DNA of 27,177 nucleotides from an uncultured Flavobacterium sp. (GTDB lineage: Bacteria; Bacteroidota; Bacteroidia; Flavobacteriales; Flavobacteriaceae). A program made the translations under genes and the position numbers. Below are positions 19,292-26,654 of the stretch, piece by piece (the stretch's first letter is position 1; every line of letters begins with the position of its first letter). Under the pieces are notes generated by a model. That model searched no databases. It was not told the DNA's origin and saw nothing but the letters and a program-made list of their open reading frames with translations. The stretch lies in NCBI RefSeq assembly GCF_946479975.1, contig NZ_CAMLIX010000038.1, positions 1-27,177 of the forward strand. Reading direction: 5' to 3'.

Positions 19292-22222
19292 TTAAATATT
19301 TACTATTTCTAATTTGACTTCTAATTTTGTATTATCCACATTGATAGTGTGTGGAAATTTGATATTTGTATATTCAGGATGATTCCCTGGAGTTTCAATA
19401 GGCTGGTCAAAAGCGATCCAATTATCAGTTGGAGAAGGCTGTAAAGACCATGTGTTTCCTATTCTTTCGTAAAAAACTTCTTCAACAGTTTTATTACTAT
19501 TATTTTTTGTTGTGCGAGCTTTTATTTTAAAACTATTTAAATTGGCGGTAAGCACATTTTCCATTAAGAGATGAAATTTCTTCTGAACTGATTGTGCACC
19601 AACGGTTAGATCTAATTTTTTGCCAGGAATAAATGTAGATCCATCAGTTATACTGTTATGACTTACTATGATGGGTTTACAGCTGAGCTGTTTGTTGAAT
19701 CTAATATTAGTATTTCTGACTTCATTTGAATTACCGTCAAAAGGAGCTATATGAGCTAATATATAAGCGTTTTTTCTTCTATTTGTAGTTGCATTCAAAC
19801 TATTCCATATGTTCCATTTTGATGCTATGTCTTTCCATTCAATACCTACAATTGTAGAGCTTCCCGCTTGAATGATTGGAATTTCTTTCACAGCTAAAAG
19901 TTTTACATCAGTCTGATCGTACCATTTTGTTGGAAATTCGAAAGCAGGATTTTCATCATCAGTAAATGCAATAAATGCTCTAAGATCACATTCCTTAAAA
20001 CTAGCTCTATTGCCACTGTTACGTATTTTAATATAAATCTTTTGATCGAGAGATGTGTCAGGGTTGTTAAAAAGTTCTGTTGGCGAAGGCTCAGTTAGAC
20101 TAGTGTCACTTAATGATTTGACCCATATATCAGGACTATTTACAGCTTCTGTTTCTAAAACATTTTCCAAAGCAAGGCCATTTAATCGGTCAGCTATTTC
20201 CATACGAGGTTTTTGGACAGTTGAGCTAGTATGCCAATCTATTGCCAAGTTAATAGCGGCTTCAGCATTTACTCTGCCTGTACCAAAATCATCATTTGTA
20301 GTATAACCATAGTTATATCGTGTATTGTTACTAACCAAACTGTAATGAGATGTTCCAGTAATTTTATCGGTGGTTTGTTTTAAGATATGTTTTATTTCGG
20401 CGGCATTTAAATTATTATTTGCTGAGAGAATAAGTCCTGCAAGACCAGAAACAATTGGAGTGGCAGCAGATGTTCCTGTAAATCTTGAAGTAAAGTCTCC
20501 ATATGCTAATGAAGTCATAGTAAAAGTATCACCTATAACACTTGGAGAATGAGACATTGCTATTCCTCTTCCTGCAATTTGTGATATAAATGCAATTCGG
20601 TCCTTTCCTCCTCCAGACAGTAAAACCTCTTGACCAACGAAAAAACCTATTAGGTCATTTGCATTTGTTGCAGAGTAATATGGAGATTGATCGGGTTGGC
20701 TACTAGAAACTCCAGTTTTTATGCATGTTATTGAAGCTTTAATTTGATCAGGAACCAAGATCACAGGAATACTTGGATCGTTGGTTAATATACTCAAGTT
20801 ATTTCTAACCTCTATACGGTTAGTACCTGAGTTGGCAATTGAAATAATTTCTGTTTCAATTCCGGCTAATTCAGAATTTTGTGGATAAATATAAACTTTT
20901 TGAGGTGTCCCTGCTTTAAGATTAATTCCATTTAGATTTTTTAGATTTAACTGATAATTAGAAGGTAGGCCGTTCGATTCAATATGTTTTGTTACGACTT
21001 TTTTAAGTGCTACTATTCTAGCTGTTGTGCCAACTAAAGTAAATAGTATTCCATCTTTATTAAAATCTTTAGTAAATTTAATTGCTGCATCAAGAGTAAC
21101 TTCGACATTATTTGTACCAGAAATTTTATCAACTTTTGTAATGTATCTCAATTCGTGAAAATAAGTGTTTTGTGTACCTAATTCAATTGATTGGCCTTTA
21201 AAAACTCCCTTTACGTTTTCAAGAATTAGTTTAGTGCTACTGCTTACGGCATTTATTCTTGGAAAAAATGATTGATCATCGGTTCCAACATTTCCACAAT
21301 TTAGCATTGTAGTGCTGTAAATATTTATATCGTCTTTTGATGGAGTGCTATCAGGACCGCTTGGGGCACAAAGATCAATTCTTTTTCCATAATTAGAATA
21401 GTTCGCTTTTCTTTCATCAAAAACAGGGTTTGTTCCTGTATATGATGATAATGGATAACTATCTAATAATACTTTTGATGCGGCAACTATTAATGATTTA
21501 TTGCTATAAACAGTCGTTCTAAACCCTGAAGAACCTACAGTATCATTAATCTCAAGACCAGAACCGGTTGAAGAATCTCCATTGCCAGCAGATACCACAA
21601 CCAAGGTACCTCTTCCGTCTCTGCCATAAGCAAATAATTCTTTAAGTATAAAATCAACTTTAGATGATGTTAATTGAATATTAAAACTGCAATTGATGAT
21701 GCTTGCACGTTGGCTCGAGTATAAATTATTAACTTCAGAAGCTCCATCATTTAAGAAAGTAGTATCAAAAGCAGATTGAAAAAAAGATGTTTTAATATTG
21801 CCATTAGAAAATGGATTTATTAGTGCTAAGAATAGACCATTTTCAATTTTATTTGAATTGATAACTCTAATGTTTGGAGAAATTCCATCAATGAGATTGT
21901 TGACATCTTCATTTCCTGAAATTATTCCCGTAACACAAGTAGTATGCATGCTTGGGGCGAAAGAACTAATGTTTTGGGTAAATTGATTGCCGTTTTTATC
22001 TCTAAAAAAAACTTTTCTGCTATTAGAAATGTCTGAAAAACTAGGATGTGCTGGTGCATAATTGATAGTTAAAGGGGGAGGGTTGGTTATAGGACGAAAT
22101 TCAATTTCTCCTTCGATAACTCCTACATAAAGATCAGAAGAGCCTAATGGACTAATTCCATTGAACGATAACAATTGTCTTGCCTGATCTAGTTTTATTA
22201 TTTTGTGATGCCAATTTCTCAT
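19292..22222 (-). CDS. Subtilisin-family (S8) serine protease-like protein with Glu at the catalytic Asp position
   Basis: The 976-residue protein has S8 landmarks in order: strand VGVIEGEI, where subtilases usually have VIDTGI, putting E37 at the catalytic Asp position; H93 in HTTCVTGIISG; oxyanion Asn N214 in VVSAGNGD; YSNYGKRIDLCAPSG near 280; and nucleophile S585 in FTGTSAATPIVSGLAGLI. About 250 beta-rich residues (roughly 300-560) are inserted between the CAPSG strand and the serine motif. After the protease core, SPDIWVKS and IYIKIRNSGNRAS mark a CARDB-like beta-sandwich, followed by a second C-terminal beta domain. There is no signal peptide. The start ATG overlaps the stop of the upstream gene (ATGA, 22219-22222), and the metzincin gene begins 4 bases after its stop. 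It may be an active protease with altered geometry, a weak protease or a binding pseudoprotease. Family assignment is firm; activity is not. Confidence 0.87.
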   Translation of the reverse strand: MRNWHHKIIKLDQARQLLSFNGISPLGSSDLYVGVIEGEIEFRPITNPPPLTINYAPAHPSFSDISNSRKVFFRDKNGNQFTQNISSFAPSMHTTCVTGIISGNEDVNNLIDGISPNIRVINSNKIENGLFLALINPFSNGNIKTSFFQSAFDTTFLNDGASEVNNLYSSQRASIINCSFNIQLTSSKVDFILKELFAYGRDGRGTLVVVSAGNGDSSTGSGLEINDTVGSSGFRTTVYSNKSLIVAASKVLLDSYPLSSYTGTNPVFDERKANYSNYGKRIDLCAPSGPDSTPSKDDINIYSTTMLNCGNVGTDDQSFFPRINAVSSSTKLILENVKGVFKGQSIELGTQNTYFHELRYITKVDKISGTNNVEVTLDAAIKFTKDFNKDGILFTLVGTTARIVALKKVVTKHIESNGLPSNYQLNLKNLNGINLKAGTPQKVYIYPQNSELAGIETEIISIANSGTNRIEVRNNLSILTNDPSIPVILVPDQIKASITCIKTGVSSSQPDQSPYYSATNANDLIGFFVGQEVLLSGGGKDRIAFISQIAGRGIAMSHSPSVIGDTFTMTSLAYGDFTSRFTGTSAATPIVSGLAGLILSANNNLNAAEIKHILKQTTDKITGTSHYSLVSNNTRYNYGYTTNDDFGTGRVNAEAAINLAIDWHTSSTVQKPRMEIADRLNGLALENVLETEAVNSPDIWVKSLSDTSLTEPSPTELFNNPDTSLDQKIYIKIRNSGNRASFKECDLRAFIAFTDDENPAFEFPTKWYDQTDVKLLAVKEIPIIQAGSSTIVGIEWKDIASKWNIWNSLNATTNRRKNAYILAHIAPFDGNSNEVRNTNIRFNKQLSCKPIIVSHNSITDGSTFIPGKKLDLTVGAQSVQKKFHLLMENVLTANLNSFKIKARTTKNNSNKTVEEVFYERIGNTWSLQPSPTDNWIAFDQPIETPGNHPEYTNIKFPHTINVDNTKLEVKLEIVNI

Positions 22223-23364
22223 GTTTTTTGCTGTACTTTTGAATAATATTCATATATGTCTAATATACCGAGTCCTAGAGCTTCATCTGGAAAAGGTATT
22301 TTATAGGTTTTTGGATTTTCTTTTCCTGTTTCTGGGAAAAGATTATACGTTTCATCTTTTTCATTTGATATTAAAATAAAAGATGGTAATTGAGGATATT
22401 TGTCTGGTTCATCAAATTGTAAATAATGCTCCCTTTTTAAAAACTTGAATAACCTAAAAGGTTTCTTTTCATTTCGAAAATTATTATCGTAAAAAAAGAT
22501 CTTTGATGAATCTATTTTCTTTGTTAAATTGAATTTTTTATTCTCTCGATCTCTAATTTTAAAATTGTTTTTTAATTCTGTTCTATTTTTTTTGTTTAAT
22601 ACTATGGAGTAGATTTCGAATTTTTGTTGTTTTAGTTTTTTTATAATAGGATCGTTATATCTTTTAAATTTTGAACCATCTGTTTTTCTTAGAATAAAGC
22701 ATATATCTTTTGGTTTGTTTGAGTAGGACCTGTCAGGGAATACGGTACTTACGCCTCCTACTAAGGGAAATAAGTAATCTCCTTCAACTTTTTGATTTTC
22801 ATTAAGATGTAAAGTTGGATATCCTTCTTTTTGAGAAATTTCATAAGGATTGCTTTCAATCTTATTCAATTCCCAATATGGATTTATTAGCTCTACGGGT
22901 AATTGTAAATCTTGAACAGTTTTATTAATATAATCTTTTAAAAGATGATATTGTATTAAGTCTTTTAAGGAAACACTAATTTTATATGGGTCTTCTACAT
23001 AGGTGTTCCTGATGATGTAAGATTCGAAACTATAAGAAATATTCAATGGATCATAAAGCCTCAACGTCAACTCTGCAGGCAATCCCTCTAAATTCTGGAA
23101 TCCCTTCTCATTATATTTTTTATGATAAGCCATGATAGTATTATACCCAGTAGGTATCTTATCAAAATAATAAAACTTACCGTTGTTGTCGTACTGACTA
23201 ATAATTGGAGGAATTTCAAAACCTTCAAGAGTTACTTTTGCATCATCAATGTTTTTTCCTGTTTCGGCATCTTCAAGATAGATTTTTATTTGGTGCGTCT
23301 CTTTTTGCTGAGCATAGATGAACAATGATAATAAAGAGAAAACGAATGTAAAGACCAGTTTCAT
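22219..23364 (-). CDS. Exported protein with N-terminal carboxypeptidase-regulatory-like beta domain
   Basis: This 381-residue protein opens with a clear Sec signal peptide (hydrophobic VFTFVFSLLSLFIYA), cut probably after the Ala-Gln near residue 19. Residues about 25-105 (IKIYLEDAETGKNIDDAKVT through LTLRLYDP) have the pattern of a carboxypeptidase-regulatory-like or CNA-B-type beta-sandwich. The remainder is Lys/Asn/Tyr-rich with no recognised family. It is the first gene of the four-gene protease operon and overlaps the S8 gene by 4 bases (ATGA). A promoter-like element lies about 80 bases upstream. It carries an export signal although the S8 and metzincin proteins it is coupled to do not, so it probably acts in the periplasm or at the outer membrane of the producer. 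A role as inhibitor or docking partner for the proteases is inference. Confidence 0.75.
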   Translation of the reverse strand: MKLVFTFVFSLLSLFIYAQQKETHQIKIYLEDAETGKNIDDAKVTLEGFEIPPIISQYDNNGKFYYFDKIPTGYNTIMAYHKKYNEKGFQNLEGLPAELTLRLYDPLNISYSFESYIIRNTYVEDPYKISVSLKDLIQYHLLKDYINKTVQDLQLPVELINPYWELNKIESNPYEISQKEGYPTLHLNENQKVEGDYLFPLVGGVSTVFPDRSYSNKPKDICFILRKTDGSKFKRYNDPIIKKLKQQKFEIYSIVLNKKNRTELKNNFKIRDRENKKFNLTKKIDSSKIFFYDNNFRNEKKPFRLFKFLKREHYLQFDEPDKYPQLPSFILISNEKDETYNLFPETGKENPKTYKIPFPDEALGLGILDIYEYYSKVQQKT

Positions 23365-23440
23365 AGTAGTGTGATATTGTTAAATTGATTTGAGACGAAT
23401 TTTGTTTTATAAAGCATTCTAGTTTAGCATTGAAGCTCAT

Positions 23441-23468
23441 CAAAGCTAATTTAATAACAATAATCAAA
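23441..23468 (-). promoter_or_regulatory. Candidate Bacteroidota -33/-7 promoter for the protease operon
   Basis: Read on the minus strand, TTTTG (23469-23465) is followed 16 bases later by TAGCTTTG (23448-23441). This matches the Bacteroidota primary sigma-factor consensus TTTG plus TAnnTTTG, with a spacer near the short end of the usual range. Transcription would start roughly 70 bases upstream of the ATG at 23364. The location is sensible, in the 135-base gap between the spanin-like gene and the operon. AT-rich DNA gives chance matches, so confidence is moderate. Confidence 0.4.
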
Positions 23469-23499
23469 AATCTAACCAATTTAGATCATTATACACTTG

Positions 23500-23988
23500 T
23501 TAAAATAAGTGATAAAATCTCCTAACAAATCTTATACAGTAATAAACCACCACCAACAGAAAAATTCTCCCCAACCAAATCTGCACCTTTTGCCAGAAAG
23601 TCAAATAATTGACAAATTTTGTGGTGTTGATGGTTTTTACTTCGGTTTCTTTTACCTGTTGTGATTTCCATCGGGCGTAGAGTTCCTGCTCTTTGAGTTC
23701 GCAGTCTACATTGAGTTTATTGTTATCAAGACGAACCTTTGGGCTTTTTATTTTACGCCCAGGTTCGGCTTGAGTAACATTTTTAATAACTACTTTTCCG
23801 TTTTGGCATTCGAGCAATGCTTTGAAAGAACTGCTGTCTTTCTGAATTTTAAAAACAGTATCGTGTACCGTTTCTTTGATTGTGATCGTTTTGGTTTTTT
23901 CCTCACTTAGAACCGGCTTCGGACTTTTGCACGAAACCAGAACGAAGACTGAAAAAAATAATAAAACGAGACGTTTTAAATTATTCAT
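23500..23988 (-). CDS. Lipoprotein with C-terminal transmembrane helix, candidate unimolecular spanin
   Basis: The 162-residue protein begins with a lipoprotein signal (LVLLFFSVFVLVSC, lipidated C20). It ends with one strongly hydrophobic segment at about 138-156 (IWLGRIFLLVVVYYCIRFV) and a short basic tail. Between them is a polar, charged periplasmic stretch (TITIKETVHDTVFKIQKD, KEQELYARWKSQQ). An outer-membrane lipid anchor joined to an inner-membrane helix in one chain is the defining topology of u-spanins such as that of phage T1, which join the outer and inner membranes at the end of lysis. The gene lies 32 bases after the CHAP hydrolase gene, as expected in a lysis cassette. No sequence similarity to a named spanin is claimed. 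Small lipoproteins of this kind occur next to lysins in Bacteroidota phages. Confidence 0.7.
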   Translation of the reverse strand: MNNLKRLVLLFFSVFVLVSCKSPKPVLSEEKTKTITIKETVHDTVFKIQKDSSSFKALLECQNGKVVIKNVTQAEPGRKIKSPKVRLDNNKLNVDCELKEQELYARWKSQQVKETEVKTINTTKFVNYLTFWQKVQIWLGRIFLLVVVYYCIRFVRRFYHLF

Positions 23989-24020
23989 GATAAGTTATAG
24001 TTTAATTATTATTTGATTTT

Positions 24021-24473
24021 TTAGAGTCTTAAAAAGCCTTTAATGCTTTTAATTTCTCTTTTTCTTCGGGCTACTTTATAACCTTCTCGTCCTCCCATGT
24101 CGTTTGTGTTTCCTTCAATGGTGTAGATAATTGTTCCTGCAACTTTATCGACAATTCCAGTATGACCAGTCCCATTTTTAAAGTCGATGATGAAAATATC
24201 TCCAGGCAGAGGATCTTTTTTTATTAAACGGTTACTAGAATTGTATTGATCCAATACACCTCCAGTTTTCTTTAAAGGGTTTTTGACTCCTAACTGCAAT
24301 GTGGCTTTTTGAGTGCACCAGTAAACAAAAGCCATACACCATGGATATCCTTTTGACAGTCCTACACTTCTTAAATAAATCTCGACTTCAGGACCGGCAT
24401 TGCTATTTCGTGGCATTTCTTCAACACCAACCTGAGCAATTGCAATTTCTAAGGTTTTTTGGGCTAATGTCAT
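24021..24473 (-). CDS. CHAP-domain peptidoglycan hydrolase (endolysin-like)
   Basis: The 150-residue, single-domain protein has the CHAP fold pattern: KGYPWCMAFVYWC with nucleophile C46, LPGDIFIIDF, then GTGHTGIV with H104, and IYTIEGNT with E120 as probable third residue. CHAP enzymes are cysteine amidases or endopeptidases that cut peptidoglycan stem peptides or cross-bridges. There is no signal peptide or cell-wall-binding domain, so release through a membrane lesion from a holin-like protein is likely. Its start overlaps the stop of the upstream membrane-protein gene by 4 bases (ATGA, 24470-24473), and the spanin-like gene follows 32 bases later. Length and context fit Bacteroidota phage and tail-particle lysins. 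Confidence 0.85.
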   Translation of the reverse strand: MTLAQKTLEIAIAQVGVEEMPRNSNAGPEVEIYLRSVGLSKGYPWCMAFVYWCTQKATLQLGVKNPLKKTGGVLDQYNSSNRLIKKDPLPGDIFIIDFKNGTGHTGIVDKVAGTIIYTIEGNTNDMGGREGYKVARRKREIKSIKGFLRL

Positions 24474-24757
24474 TGTTGTTTTCCGTTTAGTTGTTTAAAT
24501 TTTTGTAATTCATCTACCAGTTGCTGGTTTACGAGCATCAGCTCTCTATGTTGTATTTCCATTTTTTTTATGGTATCAGTTGCAGTGGTTAATCTGGCAG
24601 TAAGATCATCGAGTAAGTCACGATAATATTTTACAGCGCTCACGGCGTTGTCAAGTTCTGCGGCTCTGTCCTGAGCCAATGATTTTCTCATCGAGAAAAA
24701 CCAGGTAATAAATGCTGCAAAAAATGCGGTAAGTGTGGGGTATAGAAACTGTTCCAT
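24470..24757 (-). CDS. Small membrane protein with coiled coil, possible holin
   Basis: I place the start at the ATG at 24757, giving 95 residues: MEQFLYPTLTAFFAAFITWF forms one N-terminal membrane helix (about 4-22), followed by a heptad-like charged coiled coil (KYYRDLLDDLTARL, KKMEIQHREL, VNQQLVDELQKFKQL). The same frame is open further upstream to an ATG at 24940. The extra 61 residues are basic and low in hydrophobics ahead of the helix, and do not look like a real leader. The gene overlaps the CHAP gene by 4 bases and heads the cassette, the usual position of a holin. A single helix with a coiled coil also fits a lysis regulator, so holin is a hypothesis. Confidence 0.65.
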   Translation of the reverse strand: MEQFLYPTLTAFFAAFITWFFSMRKSLAQDRAAELDNAVSAVKYYRDLLDDLTARLTTATDTIKKMEIQHRELMLVNQQLVDELQKFKQLNGKQQ

Positions 24758-25245
24758 TAATGTTATAAAATATGTGTTAGGATTGAATTTTGTTTTTGGG
24801 AGAAACAGCTTTTTCGGCATGTTATTTAGGGAGAAATTTGGTCTTGTTTTATGTCTTATTCGCTGTGGTTGTTTCCTTTTTCGGTACAAATATTGGTGTA
24901 TAAAATCGTTAAAAAAAACGAATGATAGGTGTTTAAACACTTGTGCGCTGGAGCCTTACAAGGTTGTTCAGTGAACGAACAGCGATCTTTTTTATAGAAA
25001 AAAAAGACACATCTTTGCAGAGTGGTTCAGATCAAAAATTATTGATTAAAAGATATTTGGAACATCACGAATTTTTATTCTGATTAAAATCAATTGTTCA
25101 ATTTTTTTGAGTTCAAAGGTAATCGGAGTTCAAAGAATTTAGTAAAAAGTAGTACGTGAAATCGGGTAGGTCGAATAGATATATTTGCGCCAGATTACTG
25201 TGGTAGGAATTTCTTCGGTTTTTATGTTTTTGATACAATACTTTT

Positions 25246-25270
25246 ATAAACTTATTGCGTAAAAGTTTAT
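25246..25270 (+). terminator. Weak AT-rich hairpin followed by T-run
   Basis: ATAAACTT (25246-25253) and AAGTTTAT (25263-25270) form an 8-bp inverted repeat with a 9-base loop, directly followed by TTTTTTG on the plus strand. The stem has only one C-G pair, so it would be a weak intrinsic terminator at best. No plus-strand gene ends here. Confidence 0.22.
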
Positions 25271-25611
25271 TTTTTTGAATTCCGAGACTTCTGTTGCTTA
25301 AGATTGATATAATGAGAGTAAAAATGATTAAAAGATTTTTTTTATATTAAATTATTGATGCCTTTTTAAGCTTAAATAATTATAAATGTTATCACAGATA
25401 ACCAAACCATTTGATCCTAAAATATCATGGCAGCTCTTCTTCTAACGCCAAAATGTTTGCGGAGTTTCGTCCTGGAGTAATTCTATATAATGACTTAATT
25501 AAGTCTGTAGAGTCTGCAAAACAATCCTGTTCCCTAGTTTTAAAACAGGAAAATCAAGGAAAAAGAATGGTTTTGAGTTATTTGATTAAGGCAGTAAGCG
25601 CCTGTTTTTTT

Positions 25612-25650
25612 GGTTCCTGTTTTTCTTATTATTTTAAGAAAACAGGAACC
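25612..25650 (+). terminator. Strong hairpin terminator-like element
   Basis: GGTTCCTGTTTT pairs exactly with AAAACAGGAACC (12 bp). Past a one-base bulge the inner CTTA pairs with TAAG, leaving the loop TTATTT. The plus strand continues TTTTCCTTATTTATT, a U-rich tract, so intrinsic termination would work on plus-strand transcripts; on the minus strand the stem is followed by A-rich sequence. No sound plus-strand gene precedes it. It may end a small RNA or a transcript of a lost gene. Confidence 0.5.
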
Positions 25651-25925
25651 TTTTCCTTATTTATTATCTTTCTGTAATAATTACGTTGCGTTTTCTTCAA
25701 TAAAGTATCTTCATAGTAGAGCGTAAACTTATATTTTGTAAGCAGTCTGGCTACTTCTTTTTCTTTGTTTTCAATAATTGGTGAAATTGGAGCGACTCAG
25801 CTTCAGGGTTGTCAATAAAACGAATGATCCTGAAATTTTTTGTAGTAAAGCTTTATGATTTGTTCAATATCAGTTTTGAATATCTGCTTTCGGAGAGTAT
25901 GGAAGTTGGTTTGTTTGAAAAAGAG
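25650..25925 (-). pseudogene. Possible decayed gene fragment (frameshifted)
   Basis: Read on the minus strand, protein-like text continues across three frames: LRKQIFKTDIEQIIKLYYKK in one, RIIRFIDNPEAESLQFHQLL in the next, and KEKEVARLLTKYKFTLYYED in a third, each broken by stops. The composition is unlike the low-complexity spacer around it and fits a helical basic protein broken by frameshifts. I do not recognise the family. Confidence is low because AT-rich DNA can imitate lysine-rich coding sequence. Confidence 0.27.
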
Positions 25926-26108
25926 AATTGTGGAGATTAAAAATCAAGATCAGGATTTGGTACTACAGACCTAGAGACAAATCTTTAGTCGAGGGTGCAG
26001 TTAAAATACCATAGAGAATGGTAAAAAGGTTTCATATGACTGGTAATTTAGGTTTTGGTTGTAATAAAAAATTTAAAACAAATGTTAGTTATTTTATAAT
26101 CAAATATT

Positions 26109-26122
26109 TACGGGAAACCGTA
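26109..26122. repeat. Small hairpin with GAAA tetraloop
   Basis: TACGG and CCGTA flank the loop GAAA. The 5-bp stem with a GNRA tetraloop could form a stable RNA hairpin, or the same bases could be an operator half-site pair. It is isolated in AT-rich DNA with no gene within 700 bases on the plus strand. Confidence 0.35.
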
Positions 26123-26560
26123 TTGTTGTAAAATTTAACATATTGACTTTTAATGTTGTAAATAATTATGGAATAAACACTTGAAGTTAATAACAGTCCA
26201 TAATTTAGACAGAGATAGAATTTTGTTAAAAAAGGCGAAGGAAAAACAAAAACACGATTTTCAGATTTGTATAAAGTTCTCGTATTTAGATGAAAGTAAA
26301 CTTACTCCTTTGAAAAAAGATAATTTATTTTTTGTATTTATTCTTCTTCTAGTTCTACACCCTTTGATATTTTTATTTAATACTTATTCAGATTGATATC
26401 TATGAGACAGTAAGTAAAAATGGAATGAAAAATAACAGAATTACTTGTTTTTAGTAAAAAAATCCAAAGGTTAAAATTATATCTAATCAGATTACCGATT
26501 TCCAATATTTGCGCAATACGTAAGTTATAAAATCTCAGAATAAATGCGATTAATCTGTAA

Positions 26561-26654
26561 TGTGTTCAAGCACATTGATGTTTGGGTTTACAATACACGT
26601 TTTTACGTAAGTAAAATACTTCATTTTTATCTAAAACTTGTGTTCGAGCACATT
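26561..26654. repeat. Pair of 16-bp near-palindromic repeats upstream of the beta-helix gene
   Basis: TGTGTTCAAGCACATT (26561-26576) and TGTGTTCGAGCACATT (26639-26654) differ at one base and start 78 bases apart. Each is nearly its own reverse complement (TGTG ... CACA). A fainter partial copy, GAAGCACATTTT, follows near 26718. Another shared word, TACGTAAGT, precedes each copy (26517 and 26604), suggesting an eroded tandem duplication of about 80-90 bases. Position, 170-265 bases before the ATG at 26826, suits transcription-factor binding sites, but no factor is known. Confidence 0.5.

Noticed and set aside
20055..20306. 83-codon plus-strand frame inside the S8 protease gene
   Set aside because: Antisense shadow opposite a well-supported CDS.
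23273..23479. 68-codon minus-strand frame over the start of the 381-aa gene
   Set aside because: It overlaps the signal-peptide coding region in another frame and covers the promoter-like element; no protein features.
24758..24940. N-terminal extension of the holin-like gene to an ATG at 24940
   Set aside because: The 61 extra residues are basic and lack features expected in front of a membrane helix; MEQFLYPTLTAFFAAFITWF at 24757 is a natural N-terminus.
25114..25121. CAAAGGTA as a minus-strand -7 promoter box for the lysis cassette
   Set aside because: The box matches TAnnTTTG in reverse, but there is no TTG element at the right distance upstream and the 5' leader would exceed 350 bases.
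25411..25677. 88-codon plus-strand frame
   Set aside because: It needs a TTG start, runs straight through the strong hairpin at 25612-25650 and ends in low-complexity sequence; probably not a gene.
26181..26396. 71-codon plus-strand frame ending in a hydrophobic stretch
   Set aside because: It has a TTG start only, no promoter, no recognisable family, and AT-rich DNA easily gives Lys-rich then Phe/Leu-rich translations. It could be a small membrane peptide but support is too thin.
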